Part shown: positions 18,303 to 26,034 of the stretch, one piece after another | Numbering within the stretch: the first letter of the stretch is position 1 | How the letters are laid out: each line of letters opens with the position of its first letter | Source: Akkermansia sp. | Lineage (GTDB): Bacteria > Verrucomicrobiota > Verrucomicrobiia > Verrucomicrobiales > Akkermansiaceae | Direction of reading: 5' to 3' | DNA: 64,000 nt | Assembly (NCBI GenBank): GCA_017477935.1 | Contig: JAFVIC010000037.1 | Coordinates: forward strand, 1-64,000 | Made by a program: the position numbers and the translations under genes | Notes under the pieces: generated by a model | Databases searched by the model: none | The model's input: the letters and a program-made list of their open reading frames with translations, nothing else | Told to the model about the DNA's origin: nothing

Positions 18303-19220
18303 TCAGCGCCGCCTGCTGTGCCCGCCGATGCGACGAGAGATGCTGCTGCCGCGTGAGACGCTGGGGCGCTGGTGGCCGGCGCTCGGCCGCTGCCCGATGT
18401 TGGGGCGCTGGTGGCCGGCGCTCGGCCGCTGCCCGATGTTGGGGCGCTGGTGGCCGGCGCTTGGCCGCTGCCCGATGTTGGGGCGCTGGTGGCCGGCGCT
18501 CGGCCGCTGCCCGATGTTGGGGCGCTGGTGGTTAGCGCTCGGCCGCTGATGCCCGATGTTGGGGCGCTGGTGGCCGGCGCTCGGCCGCTGCCCGATGTTG
18601 GGGCGCTGGTGGTTAGCGTTCGGCCGCTGGTGCCCGACGTTGGGGCGCTGGTGGTTAGCGTTCGGTCGCTGGTGCCCGACGTTGGGGCGATGGTGGCCGG
18701 CGCTCGGTCGCTGGTGCCCGACGTTGGGGCGCTGGTGGTTAGCGCTCGGTCGCTGGTGCCCGACGTTGGGGCGATGGTGATTGGTATGCCCGTGGTGAGA
18801 ATTGCCGTGGTGGTGTATGGGGGCGTTCATACCACCGTGCGGGCGTACCGTTGGGTGGTGTCCGTGGGGGTGGTGCGGCGGCCGGGCTACACGGTGAATA
18901 TGGTGCGGGTAATGCCAGTGCCCGTGGTACCAGGGGGCAGGACCCCAGTCAGGCACAAAGCACAGTGCCGTCAGAGCTGCTATGCTGAAAATAGCGGCAC
19001 CGGTGGCCGTATAACCGTATACGGGGCGACCGTATGAATAACCGTAAATAGGGAATCCGTCGGCATCGTAGCTGGCGTTTGTCCAGGCCACCCCTACGCT
19101 GGCTCCGTAGCCATTCGTGCCGTACGTGAATGACCCGTACCCGTCTACCGGCGTCACGCACGACGTGCACAGCACCCCCGCGCATGCCAGTATTGCGATT
19201 GATATATCTTTCAATTTCAT
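18303..19220 (-). CDS. Lipoprotein with His/Arg/Pro-rich tandem repeats
   Basis: MKLKDISIAILACAGVLCTSC is a lipoprotein signal with lipobox LCTSC. A Gly/Tyr-rich part (about 27-75) and a hydrophobic stretch (AAIFSIAALTALCFVPDWG) come next, then a His-rich region (WYHGHWHYPHHIHR). From about residue 145 to 290 the protein is a tandem array of 13-residue (RPNIGQRPSAGHQ) and 14-residue (RPNVGHQRPSANHQ) units. The tail is SRRIGGHSRRR. The repeats are strongly basic and rich in histidine, so binding of metal ions or of polyanions is plausible but unproven. Copy number probably varies by slippage. The ORF on the opposite strand is only a by-product of the repeats. Confidence 0.7.
   Translation of the reverse strand: MKLKDISIAILACAGVLCTSCVTPVDGYGSFTYGTNGYGASVGVAWTNASYDADGFPIYGYSYGRPVYGYTATGAAIFSIAALTALCFVPDWGPAPWYHGHWHYPHHIHRVARPPHHPHGHHPTVRPHGGMNAPIHHHGNSHHGHTNHHRPNVGHQRPSANHQRPNVGHQRPSAGHHRPNVGHQRPNANHQRPNVGHQRPNANHQRPNIGQRPSAGHQRPNIGHQRPSANHQRPNIGQRPSAGHQRPNIGQRPSAGHQRPNIGQRPSAGHQRPNIGQRPSAGHQRPSVSRGSSISRRIGGHSRRR
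18361..18780. repeat. 39/42-bp coding minisatellite
   Basis: About ten tandem copies of a 39-bp unit (containing GGGGCGCTGGTGGCCGGCG on the plus strand) and of 42-bp variants. Unit lengths are multiples of three, so changes in copy number keep the lipoprotein frame. Confidence 0.85.
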
Positions 19221-19405
19221 GGCGTTGCTTCTATTTTGTCAGTTGCGGTTATTTGGAGTTGTTTCTTGATTGAATAGCAAAGTTGATATATTAAAAAATA
19301 GCAACAATTTATCAAAAAGCAAGTATTTTTTGTGTCTCCTGACCTATTTTTCTGTATTTTTGGCACATTTATGCCATTACAAGCACTATTTTTTTGATTT
19401 TAGGC

Positions 19406-19434
19406 TTGCATGCAACGGCTAGTTGTGGTAAAAA
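19406..19434 (+). promoter_or_regulatory. tRNA-Gln promoter
   Basis: TTGCAT (19406-19411), 17-base spacer and TAAAAA (19429-19434), about 37 bases before the tRNA. The rest of 19221-19470 is AT-rich, with no gene visible. Confidence 0.5.
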
Positions 19435-19470
19435 CTCCGCGCAACCTGCTTGCAGGTTGACATCCAGGCG

Positions 19471-19543
19471 TGGTCTCGTGGTGTAACGGTAGCACAAGAG
19501 GTTTTGGTTCTCTTGGACTTGGTTCGATTCCAGGCGAGACTAT
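19471..19543 (+). tRNA. tRNA-Gln (anticodon TTG)
   Basis: The acceptor TGGTCTC (19471-19477) pairs with GAGACTA (19536-19542), with the U1-A72 pair usual for tRNA-Gln. The anticodon loop reads TTTTGGT, giving anticodon TTG for CAA codons. The T arm contains GGTTCGATTCC. The 3' CCA is not encoded. Confidence 0.93.
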
Positions 19544-19562
19544 AAAAACTACGTCTTTTTAT

Positions 19563-19600
19563 GTCCGTTCAGGGTTCTGAATCCCCGAGCGGACTTTTTT
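19563..19600 (+). terminator. Terminator after tRNA-Gln
   Basis: GTCCG...GGG (19563-19574) pairs imperfectly with CCC...CGGAC (19583-19594) and is followed by seven T. Confidence 0.75.
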
Positions 19601-19743
19601 TGTGCCGGGTTGGTACCATGGGGCAATGCGGCATATTGTAAACGACAAACAATATATGGCCGGATTGATGAAGGATTGCGCTTATGTCTTGCCACACTTC
19701 AGAAGGGGCGGTAGTGAGTTGCGAGAAAGAACCGGAGTAACAC

Positions 19744-19771
19744 AAAAAGCCCGCAGCAGGCTGCGGGCTTT
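19744..19771 (-). terminator. Terminator of the acidic-tail lipoprotein gene
   Basis: AGCCCGCAG (19748-19756) and CTGCGGGCT (19761-19769) form a stem; on the minus strand it is followed by TTTTTG. Confidence 0.8.
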
Positions 19772-19808
19772 CGGAAGTGGGAGTGCGCCACGGAAGGCGC
19801 CGGGTTAT

Positions 19809-20558
19809 TTACTCAAGGTCGAGGTCAAGATCGTCCTCGTCACCGGAATCTTCGAGCAGGTCGGTGCTATCAGCGCTCTCAGCTTCGGCAGTTTCAGCGG
19901 CCTCGGCTGCGGCGGCAGCGGCTTCCTTGGCGGCGGCGGCCTGTTCGCGAGACTTCTTGATGAGCTCATCGTACTTCTTCTGGTCGGACTCGGAGAGCGG
20001 CTTGGAGATGAGGTAGCGCTTCTGAGTCAGGCCGGAAGCCTTGCGGGTGTCAATGCGGAATTTGTCGTAACCGGCATCTGCCAGGGCTTCCATGACAGCA
20101 TCGCCCAGGGCCTTGCGCTGGGGGGATTCACACACATACATGGTATGCTCGCTGGTGAAGGGAGCATCCCATGCGGGGCGGCCGTTCTTGGGGATAAGCA
20201 CGCCGACCATGTTGCCGTGGCCATCGGAGCAAATGCCCCACACGATTTCCTTCTTGCCCGGGTTGACGATGGAGAGGTAATACTGGGGGTATGCGTAGGA
20301 GAATTCGTGGGGAGTGGAATCACGCAGCCAGCCGTAAAGGGCACGCTCGGCACGGGCGGGCAGGGGGCCGGCCGGGTACACATCGCGGTTGATGGGGGAG
20401 GCGGTGTCGTCATAGCTGTACACGGTGGCGGTACCACCGGAGCGCAGCTTGTTGGCGGCATCAATGGGGGCGGGGCCGGAGCAGGAGCTCACGGCAGCGA
20501 GTGTGGCCACGGTGCAGCAGGCCAGAGCGAGGTTCTTGAAGAGGGAAAGATGTTTCAT
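19809..20558 (-). CDS. Lipoprotein with acidic C-terminal tail, unknown
   Basis: The signal peptide ends in the lipobox SSC (Cys 26, TLAAVSSC). The mature region (about 30-190) has a compact, Tyr-rich part (PHEFSYAYPQYYLSIVNPGK, EIVWGICSDGHGNMVGVLIP) and no family I recognise. From about residue 195 an Ala/Glu/Lys-rich helix, probably coiled coil, leads to a strongly acidic end, EDSGDEDDLDLDLE. The gene is monocistronic with a promoter (TTGTCT-18-TAGAAT at 20606-20577) and a hairpin terminator. A role in the envelope is likely from the lipobox. Confidence 0.65.
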   Translation of the reverse strand: MKHLSLFKNLALACCTVATLAAVSSCSGPAPIDAANKLRSGGTATVYSYDDTASPINRDVYPAGPLPARAERALYGWLRDSTPHEFSYAYPQYYLSIVNPGKKEIVWGICSDGHGNMVGVLIPKNGRPAWDAPFTSEHTMYVCESPQRKALGDAVMEALADAGYDKFRIDTRKASGLTQKRYLISKPLSESDQKKYDELIKKSREQAAAAKEAAAAAAEAAETAEAESADSTDLLEDSGDEDDLDLDLE

Positions 20559-20576
20559 GTCGTTTCGGTGTTCCTC

Positions 20577-20606
20577 ATTCTAGCCAATAATGGAGGGGAA
20601 AGACAA
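20577..20606 (-). promoter_or_regulatory. Promoter of the acidic-tail lipoprotein gene
   Basis: Minus-strand TTGTCT (20606-20601), 18-base spacer and TAGAAT (20582-20577), 18 bases before ATG 20558. Confidence 0.6.
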
Positions 20607-20708
20607 GCAAAATTTTGCAGAAAGTGCTTTTTTTTGCCATTTTTATGACCAAATAGGTGGAAAGAGGGTAAAAACGGGTTCGTTTTCGGGTGCAAACTCA
20701 GAAATGGC

Positions 20709-20738
20709 TTGACGAATGGGGGATTCTCGGTACAGAAT
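20709..20738 (+). promoter_or_regulatory. Promoter of the TPR lipoprotein-nspC operon
   Basis: TTGACG (20709-20714) with TACAGA (20731-20736, spacer 16) or CAGAAT (20733-20738, spacer 18). The start site falls just before ATG 20749, which argues against the earlier codons at 20716 and 20740. Confidence 0.6.
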
Positions 20739-20748
20739 AATGACCGAT

Positions 20749-21849
20749 ATGAAGATGAAGGGTATACAGATTTCTGCTCGCCGTGTAGCGGCGGTAGTTG
20801 CCGGGGTTACGGCGATGGTGGGGTTAAACTCGTGCGAGGAAAAAGCGCCCGATGAAACGAAACCGGCAGCAGGGGCGCAAACGGTAAAGCCTGCTGATGA
20901 ATCGGCAGCACCTGCACCTGCACCTGCTCAGGCAACTGCAGATGATGCGCGAGCCGCGCTGCTGGAAGCCCTCATCTATGATTTGGGGCGCTGTGCCTCC
21001 GAAAATGCCCGTCATCCGGAGCTGAATGCAGCCGTGCGCAATATGCTTGAGCTACTCGAGAAGTACTACGAACAAAGTAAGGAAACCACGACCGGTACCC
21101 CTGAGCGGGTACGCCTGGCACTGCGCCTGGCTGACACCACGCGTGAGCTGACGGCCTGGACTCGCGCCTGCGCGTTCTATGATGAAGCCGCCGCTGCGTT
21201 CGAAGCCATGCCGCAGGAACTGCGCGACCGCACCGAAAACAAGCGCCTGCTCAGCTCTATACTCAATGGCAAAGCTTTCTGCATGATGAGCAGTGGGAAC
21301 ATGGACGAGGCTATCAAGCTTTACTCCGATGGGCTTGCTCTCGACAACGAGCTCTACACCACGGTAGTGCCGACTGAGGGGCCGGTTATTCCTGAGCAGG
21401 GTGAGGTGCCGCCGGGGGTGTCGCAGGCGGCAACGGCTGTATTTTCATCGTACCGTTGCCTGGGTGAGTGCCAGATGCTGGCAGACGACCCGGAAGAAGC
21501 ACGCGAAACGCTCAAAACCGGTATTGCTCTTGCGGAGGAAATTCGCCGCCTGACCCCTGAAATGCACATGCAGTATATACGCCTGCTGGTTGCCATGGGT
21601 AACCTGGAGAGCCGCTGCGGTAATGAGAGTGAAGTGCTGCGCTACTGGGCTCGCGCTGCTGAAATGTGCCGTGCCCTGTACAGCGCTACGAATGACCAGG
21701 CCATGCGTTTCAGGGTGGAGCAGGCTTTCAGTAAACTGGTGCCCAATGTGCAGGCGCTCAGTAAGAAACTTAACCCCGCAAATCCTGAACCGTCGGTCTC
21801 GCAGCAGGAGCAGGCCCCGCTGGAACAACAGCCTGCCCCCCAGCCCTGA
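20749..21849 (+). CDS. TPR-like helical lipoprotein
   Basis: MKMKGIQISARRVAAVVAGV... ends in the lipobox LNSC, so the protein is membrane-anchored. A Pro/Ala linker (about 22-50) precedes a long all-helical region of TPR type (about 50-345): RACAFYDEAAAAFEAMPQE, KAFCMMSSGNMDEAIKLYSD, CQMLADDPEEARETLKTGIA and GNESEVLRYWARAAEMCRAL are recognisable helix pairs. A Gln/Pro tail follows. TPR proteins hold other proteins together; the partner is unknown. The nspC gene starts 12 bases after the stop, so the two are probably cotranscribed, though no functional link is evident. Confidence 0.7.
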   Translation: MKMKGIQISARRVAAVVAGVTAMVGLNSCEEKAPDETKPAAGAQTVKPADESAAPAPAPAQATADDARAALLEALIYDLGRCASENARHPELNAAVRNMLELLEKYYEQSKETTTGTPERVRLALRLADTTRELTAWTRACAFYDEAAAAFEAMPQELRDRTENKRLLSSILNGKAFCMMSSGNMDEAIKLYSDGLALDNELYTTVVPTEGPVIPEQGEVPPGVSQAATAVFSSYRCLGECQMLADDPEEARETLKTGIALAEEIRRLTPEMHMQYIRLLVAMGNLESRCGNESEVLRYWARAAEMCRALYSATNDQAMRFRVEQAFSKLVPNVQALSKKLNPANPEPSVSQQEQAPLEQQPAPQP

Positions 21850-21861
21850 TTCTTCGCTACC

Positions 21862-23064
21862 ATGGCGTCGTTTCTCATATCACTCCCGGCGCTTGAGCGC
21901 AACGCTCGCATTCTTTCCGGTGTTGCGCAAGAGAGCGGGTGCCACATGCTGCTGGCGTTGAAGGCGTTTGCCACGACGGCTGCTTTTGCCACCCTGCGAC
22001 CGCACGCCGCGGGGTGCTGCGCATCGGGTCTGTATGAGGGGCGCCTGGCCGCGCGCCACATGGGCGGGCATGTCGCCGTGTATTCTCCGGCGTACCGCCC
22101 GGCTGAGCTGGCCGAGTTGCTGGATTTTGCCCACCATATCGACTTCAACAGCCTGCCACAGTGGCAGCGCTATCGCGAGCTCTGCCTGAGCCACCCTCGG
22201 GTGCAGAGCGGGCAGGTGCAGCTCGGTCTGCGGGTTAACCCCTGTTATTCCACCGGCCATACAGCTCTTTATGACCCCTGCGTGCCCGGTTCACGCCTGG
22301 GTATACCGGCGGCAGAACTCGCCGGTGCTGACCTCAGCGGTATATCGGGCCTGCATTTTCACACCCTCTGCGAGCAGGGAGCTCAGGAGCTGATAGACAC
22401 CTTCCGCGCCTTTGAAAAAGACTTCGGTGCCCTGCTGGCAAGCCCGCAGATTCGCTACCTGAACCTCGGCGGCGGTCACTGGATTACCAAGCCGGACTAC
22501 GACCGCGCCGCCCTCGTGAACCTGCTGCGTGAAATCCGCACGGCCTATCATGTGGAGGTGTACCTCGAGCCGGGGGAGGCTTGGTGTGTGCACACCGGTG
22601 TGCTGCGCGCGCGCGTGCTCGATGTGTTCCATTCCCTGGGCTACCACCACGCCATACTCGATGTGAGCGCCAGCGCCCACATGCCCGATGTGCTTGAAAT
22701 GCCCTACCGCCCCGATGTGTTCGCCGTACGGCCTGCTGCAGCAGAACCGTCACCCGGCACCCCGGCGGTGCAGCTCCCCGGTGAGAGCTACGCCCCTGCC
22801 GGGCAGCCCGGAGAGCAGCCCTACACCTATCGCCTGGGGGCTCCCACCTGCCTGGCCGGTGATGTGATTGGCGACTACTCGTTCGCAGCACCCCTGCAGC
22901 CGGGGGATGAAATCGTGTTCGATGACATGACCCACTACACCATCGTGAAGACCACCCACTTCAACGGTGTGCCTCACCCCGCTGTGCAGTTGTTGCATGC
23001 CGATGGGCATATTTCTACCGCCTGTGCGCTCGATTATGTCGATTTTGTGCACCGTTTGGGCTGA
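21862..23064 (+). CDS. nspC: Carboxynorspermidine/carboxyspermidine decarboxylase
   Basis: NspC is a fold-type III PLP decarboxylase that makes norspermidine or spermidine from the carboxy form, the last step of the polyamine route that avoids S-adenosylmethionine decarboxylase. Diagnostic pieces are the PLP lysine in LALKAF (K34), HFHTLCEQ, YLNLGGGHWI (phosphate loop), YLEPGEAW and PTCLAGDVIGDYSF with the dimer-interface Cys and Asp. The length of 400 residues fits; an insert rich in Pro and Ala lies near 290-320. The partner carboxyspermidine dehydrogenase is not in this window. Second gene of an operon behind a TPR lipoprotein. Confidence 0.9.
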   Translation: MASFLISLPALERNARILSGVAQESGCHMLLALKAFATTAAFATLRPHAAGCCASGLYEGRLAARHMGGHVAVYSPAYRPAELAELLDFAHHIDFNSLPQWQRYRELCLSHPRVQSGQVQLGLRVNPCYSTGHTALYDPCVPGSRLGIPAAELAGADLSGISGLHFHTLCEQGAQELIDTFRAFEKDFGALLASPQIRYLNLGGGHWITKPDYDRAALVNLLREIRTAYHVEVYLEPGEAWCVHTGVLRARVLDVFHSLGYHHAILDVSASAHMPDVLEMPYRPDVFAVRPAAAEPSPGTPAVQLPGESYAPAGQPGEQPYTYRLGAPTCLAGDVIGDYSFAAPLQPGDEIVFDDMTHYTIVKTTHFNGVPHPAVQLLHADGHISTACALDYVDFVHRLG

Positions 23065-23121
23065 TTTTTCGGGAAAAATGGGCTTTTTTTACATTTTTTT
23101 GCAAAAAAATAAAAATTGTTG

Positions 23122-23149
23122 TTGACATTTGTTCGGAGTTTGCTATACT
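23122..23149 (+). promoter_or_regulatory. Strong promoter of tRNA-Arg
   Basis: TTGACA (23122-23127), 16-base spacer and TATACT (23144-23149), following an A/T-rich upstream stretch. The start site lies near 23156, 30 bases before the tRNA. Confidence 0.85.
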
Positions 23150-23185
23150 GTGCGCACCGCAACAGCGGTAATCAAACAAGGCAAA

Positions 23186-23259
23186 GCGCCCGTAGCTCAA
23201 TTGGATAGAGCATCTGACTACGGATCAGAAGGTTTGGGGTTCGAATCCCTGCGGGCGTG
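23186..23259 (+). tRNA. tRNA-Arg (anticodon ACG)
   Basis: The acceptor GCGCCCG (23186-23192) pairs with CGGGCGT (23252-23258, one G-U). The anticodon loop is CTACGGA with anticodon ACG, read as ICG after deamination. The T arm contains GGTTCGAATCC. CCA is not encoded. Confidence 0.93.
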
Positions 23260-23290
23260 TTTCCTAAACATACATGGCCTTCGGGCTCAG

Positions 23291-23328
23291 AAAAAAAGGC
23301 CGGTTTTCTTCAACGAAACCGGCTTTTT
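23291..23328 (+). terminator. Terminator after tRNA-Arg
   Basis: GCCGGTTTT and AAACCGGC pair around TCTTCAACG and are followed by TTTTTCT. Confidence 0.85.
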
Positions 23329-23378
23329 CTGACTCTGAACCTTGTGGTGGGAAAAACTTGCCGCGTACAAGACTGCAT

Positions 23379-23735
23379 GGGGGCGTCCCGGTTTCGACTG
23401 AACATCTGAGGCGCCGGCTGCATGTGGAGGTTGAACGGCTGGCCTCCTTAAAAGCCGCTCAAAACATTAAATGCCTATTCCAAGAACGAATACGCAATGG
23501 CTGCGTAACATACGCGCCCGATTCAACGCCTGACGCCTACTAAGGTCGCGAATCTCAGCTCAGTAGGCAGGTGCCGTGCGGGGGAACCGCGCACCGGCAT
23601 GACATCCACAGGTTCCTGGCTTGGTGGAAGGCCGATGCAGAGCGGACCACCGGTGAGAGCAGCAATCTGCATCTGAACATGGAGATGCTTGCGTCAACGG
23701 TGTTCAGGACAGGGGTTCGACTCCCCTCGCCTCCA
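23379..23735 (+). ncRNA. ssrA: tmRNA, tag AYSKNEYAMAA
   Basis: tmRNA rescues stalled ribosomes and tags the unfinished protein for proteolysis. The 5' end GGGGGCG (23379-23385) pairs with CGCCTCC (23728-23734), and A23735 is the discriminator. The hallmark GTCCCGGTTTCGACTG opens the tRNA-like domain and GGGGTTCGACTCCCC is the T arm. The resume codon is GCC 23473, by comparison with the E. coli TAAAAGCCGC context just before it; the tag reads AYSKNEYAMAA and stops at TAA 23506-23508. Pseudoknot stems follow. CCA is not encoded. SmpB is not in the window. Confidence 0.97.
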
Positions 23736-23743
23736 GCATATTA

Positions 23744-23778
23744 CCCGCACAACACCGCGCCTGTTGTGCGGGATTTTT
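23744..23778 (+). terminator. Terminator after tmRNA
   Basis: CCCGCACAAC (23744-23753) and GTTGTGCGGG (23763-23772) form a 10-bp stem followed by ATTTTTG. Confidence 0.9.
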
Positions 23779-23830
23779 GTTTGCTATACCCGGGAAGGTA
23801 ATCGCGAAACTCAAAAATGAAAATCAAAGA

Positions 23831-23862
23831 AACCGCCCTCGGCCATGAAACCTTGGGCGGTT
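23831..23862 (-). terminator. Terminator-like hairpin after the PEP-CTERM gene
   Basis: AACCGCCC (23831-23838) pairs with GGGCGGTT (23855-23862). On the minus strand TCTTTGATTTT follows. Confidence 0.6.
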
Positions 23863-23932
23863 GCGCAATGTAGGGCTTGGTTACCCCACTTGAACTTGTA
23901 GTTGTTCCTTACTTACGGCTTGTCTGGGCGTA

Positions 23933-24586
23933 TCAACGAGTAGCACGACGACGACGTGCTGCCAGACCTGCGAGAGCCAGCAGAGAAAGCGTGGCTGTGG
24001 TCGGTTCGGGAACATTAGGGGAGGGGGCAGCAGGTGGATTTGCCATCTCTGTTTCGGTTACTATACCCTCCCATGTCCTGAGTTCAGACACAGGCGAGTA
24101 GCTATTGCCGTTAGAAGTACCCACTTCAAATGTTGCGGTATTTATAGAAGACGGGAAAGTGCAATTGGTAGTAACTTCTTTTATCGTTGTAAAAAGTTGT
24201 GTTTCCTCATCAAAATGACTCAGGGTTATAACAAATCCATTATTGTTAACGCACTGAAGGAGGAAGCTGCCGCTGTATTCAGCTGGCCCCATGACCATAC
24301 TATTAAACCAGTCAAGATCGGGAGCCATTATAGACAGGGCCGTGTCGCTACCGAAAACTGAAATGTTAAATGATTTTATGCCATCTCCCATTCGCAAGTT
24401 CAAATCAAGTGCGTACGAGGATTCCGCTTCAAAAGAAACCGCAAAAGTACCACTGCTGAAAGAGGTCGCAACATCATCGAGGGAGATGCTGACACGGTTC
24501 AGATTGTCTTCAAAATCGTCTTTGGTGACGTTTGCAGCACTTGCCACACCAGCCAGAGCGATGAGTGTGATAATGGTTTTCTTCAT
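23933..24586 (-). CDS. PEP-CTERM sorting-domain secreted protein
   Basis: Residues 1-17 are a signal peptide (KKTIITLIALAGVASAA). The C-terminus has the full sorting signal: VPEPTT motif, hydrophobic stretch ATLSLLALAGLAA and a basic RRRRATR tail, which in this phylum directs processing by an exosortase-like system during export. The middle (about 25-185) is beta-rich with no recognised catalytic residues. The GC content is lower than in the flanks. Such proteins are numerous in Akkermansia-like genomes and often contribute to the surface or matrix. The promoter TTGCAC-17-TAATAA (24631-24603) sets a short leader. Confidence 0.85.
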   Translation of the reverse strand: MKKTIITLIALAGVASAANVTKDDFEDNLNRVSISLDDVATSFSSGTFAVSFEAESSYALDLNLRMGDGIKSFNISVFGSDTALSIMAPDLDWFNSMVMGPAEYSGSFLLQCVNNNGFVITLSHFDEETQLFTTIKEVTTNCTFPSSINTATFEVGTSNGNSYSPVSELRTWEGIVTETEMANPPAAPSPNVPEPTTATLSLLALAGLAARRRRATR

Positions 24587-24602
24587 GTTAGTAAGAATTG
24601 AT

Positions 24603-24631
24603 TATTAGATGTTTGACGAGAATCGTGCAAG
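24603..24631 (-). promoter_or_regulatory. Promoter of the PEP-CTERM gene
   Basis: Minus-strand TTGCAC (24631-24626), 17-base spacer and TAATAA (24608-24603), 16 bases before ATG 24586. Confidence 0.55.
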
Positions 24632-24650
24632 CCGTTTCATCTCTCGCGCA

Positions 24651-24690
24651 TTGAGAAGAGAACAGACTTATTGAGAAGAGAGCAGACTTA
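24651..24690. repeat. 20-bp tandem repeat in intergenic region
   Basis: ATTGAGAAGAGAACAGACTT (24651-24670) is repeated directly at 24671-24690 with one change (A to G). The rest of 24587-24951 is AT-rich; a small hairpin (CGTAAAA/TTTTACG) sits near 24823-24844, and no gene is visible. Confidence 0.8.
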
Positions 24691-24951
24691 CTACAATCCA
24701 ACGAACCTACAATACAGCATTGCTGATGCTGTCCCCTTATCTTTGTATTGAAACTCTGTCTGTTAGATATGATTAGGTATCTCTCGCTCGCTCTGCTTGT
24801 CATCTTTAATGATACCCTAACTCGTAAAATTCTAATCTTTTACGAAATTTAGGCTTGCTACAGCATCAGCAATGCTGATTGCGAGTGATGAGGGCATGCG
24901 CCATGTGGGTTTTGCGTGCGGGGGAACTGTGACAGTGCGTGTGCTTTTGGC

Positions 24952-24980
24952 TTGCGTTGAGCGGGGGAGGGGGCTATGAT
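24952..24980 (+). promoter_or_regulatory. Promoter giving a leaderless PEGA-like lipoprotein transcript
   Basis: TTGCGT (24952-24957), 17-base spacer and TATGAT (24975-24980), 7 bases before ATG 24988. The ATG at 24976 is part of the -10 box and cannot be the start. Confidence 0.75.
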
Positions 24981-24987
24981 GGTGTGC

Positions 24988-25425
24988 ATGCGAAGCCGCC
25001 TGTTTATTTCCGCCGTTGTTGCCGCCGTGCTTGCCTCTTGCGCAGGCACCAAGGAATTCACCATTCACACCACCCCTTGCGATGGCGCTACCGTGCATAT
25101 CAACGGTAAGCTGATAGAGGGTACCACCCCGGTTACTACCGAAATCGCGCAGGACAAAGACCTCGGTATCGTGGTGGAGAAAGAGGGGTACCAGGTCGGC
25201 TCGGCTACTGTCTGCACTCAGACCAGCTGGTGGCGCTCGCTGTTGTGGACGGAGAATGACCCCCTCGCGCGTTATATAGAAGAGGACGAAATCACCATTC
25301 CCATGGAGAAAATCCGCACCGTGAAAACCTATACTCCCACGCTGCTGCCCACCTTCAACCCGCCGCCTGCTGCGATTCAGGCAGCGCCCTCGCTGCGCCC
25401 CCTGCCGGCGGGGTTACGCCGCTAA
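24988..25425 (+). CDS. PEGA-domain-like lipoprotein
   Basis: MRSRLFISAVVAAVLASC is a lipoprotein signal with lipobox LASC. The segment FTIHTTPCDGATVHINGKLI, then GTTPVTTEIAQDKD and VEKEGYQVGSATV, follows the PEGA pattern (a short beta domain often found in surface lipoproteins). The second half is Pro-rich. The start at 24988 gives 145 residues and is dictated by the promoter; the earlier in-frame ATG lies inside the -10 box. It stands alone between the PEP-CTERM gene and the ribosomal protein operon. Confidence 0.75.
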   Translation: MRSRLFISAVVAAVLASCAGTKEFTIHTTPCDGATVHINGKLIEGTTPVTTEIAQDKDLGIVVEKEGYQVGSATVCTQTSWWRSLLWTENDPLARYIEEDEITIPMEKIRTVKTYTPTLLPTFNPPPAAIQAAPSLRPLPAGLRR

Positions 25426-25544
25426 GTTGCTTGGGTTGTTACTGTTCGGGCTGCACAGGTGTGTGGCCCGTGCTTTTGAAGGGGTGGGGAAGGGGTGCGA
25501 AATCCCAAATTTCTCCAAAGAAGTAATTTTTTGTGAAATTTTAC

Positions 25545-25572
25545 TTGCAAAACGCGGAAAAAGGGGTATAGT
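25545..25572 (+). promoter_or_regulatory. Promoter of the rpsM-rpsK-rpsD operon
   Basis: TTGCAA (25545-25550), 16-base spacer and TATAGT (25567-25572); the leader is about 60 bases long. Confidence 0.75.
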
Positions 25573-25638
25573 TGGCGCACGAAACTGCGCCGCAGCGTAT
25601 GCGGGGCTTCAACAAACGAACAAACACACACAAGCAAT

Positions 25639-26010
25639 ATGGCTCGTCTTTTCGGTATCGAAATACCCAATGAGAAGCGTATCGAGGCCTCCCTGTGCTA
25701 CATCTACGGCATCGGGCCCTCGACCGCCAAGAAGGTGCTTGAGCAGGCCGGTATCTCCCCGGACCTTCGCACAGGCACGCTCTCTGACGCTCAGCTGACC
25801 AAGATCGTACAGGCTATCACCAGCAACAACATCCTCATCGAGGGTGACCTGCGCCGTGAGAAGCAGATGGCTCTGAAGCGCCTGACCAGCATCAACTGCC
25901 TGCGCGGTATCCGCCACCGCAAGGGTCTGCCCGTTCGCGGTCAGCGCACCCGCACCAACGCCCGTACCCGCAAGGGCCGCAAGAAGACTGTCGGCGCCAA
26001 CAAGAAATAA
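25639..26010 (+). CDS. rpsM: 30S ribosomal protein S13
   Basis: S13 sits in the head of the small subunit and contacts the 50S subunit and the P-site tRNA. The 123-residue protein has the family start (MARLFGIEIPNEKRIEASLC), the helix-hairpin-helix region (YIYGIGPSTAKKVLEQAGI) and the basic C-terminus GQRTRTNARTRKGRKKTVG. It opens a three-gene operon with rpsK and rpsD, the usual order of the alpha operon. A promoter lies about 60 bases upstream; the leader could hold the S4 autoregulatory site, but I cannot show it. Confidence 0.98.
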   Translation: MARLFGIEIPNEKRIEASLCYIYGIGPSTAKKVLEQAGISPDLRTGTLSDAQLTKIVQAITSNNILIEGDLRREKQMALKRLTSINCLRGIRHRKGLPVRGQRTRTNARTRKGRKKTVGANKK

Positions 26011-26034
26011 CCCCTCACATACAAGATACTGAAA

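Noticed and set aside
18372-19037. Repeat protein on the plus strand
   Set aside because: Reverse reading of the His-rich repeat gene; the minus-strand product has a lipoprotein signal and the plus one has not.
24976-24987. Start codon of the PEGA-like lipoprotein at 24976
   Set aside because: This ATG is inside the TATGAT -10 box; the leaderless start at 24988 also gives a cleaner signal peptide.
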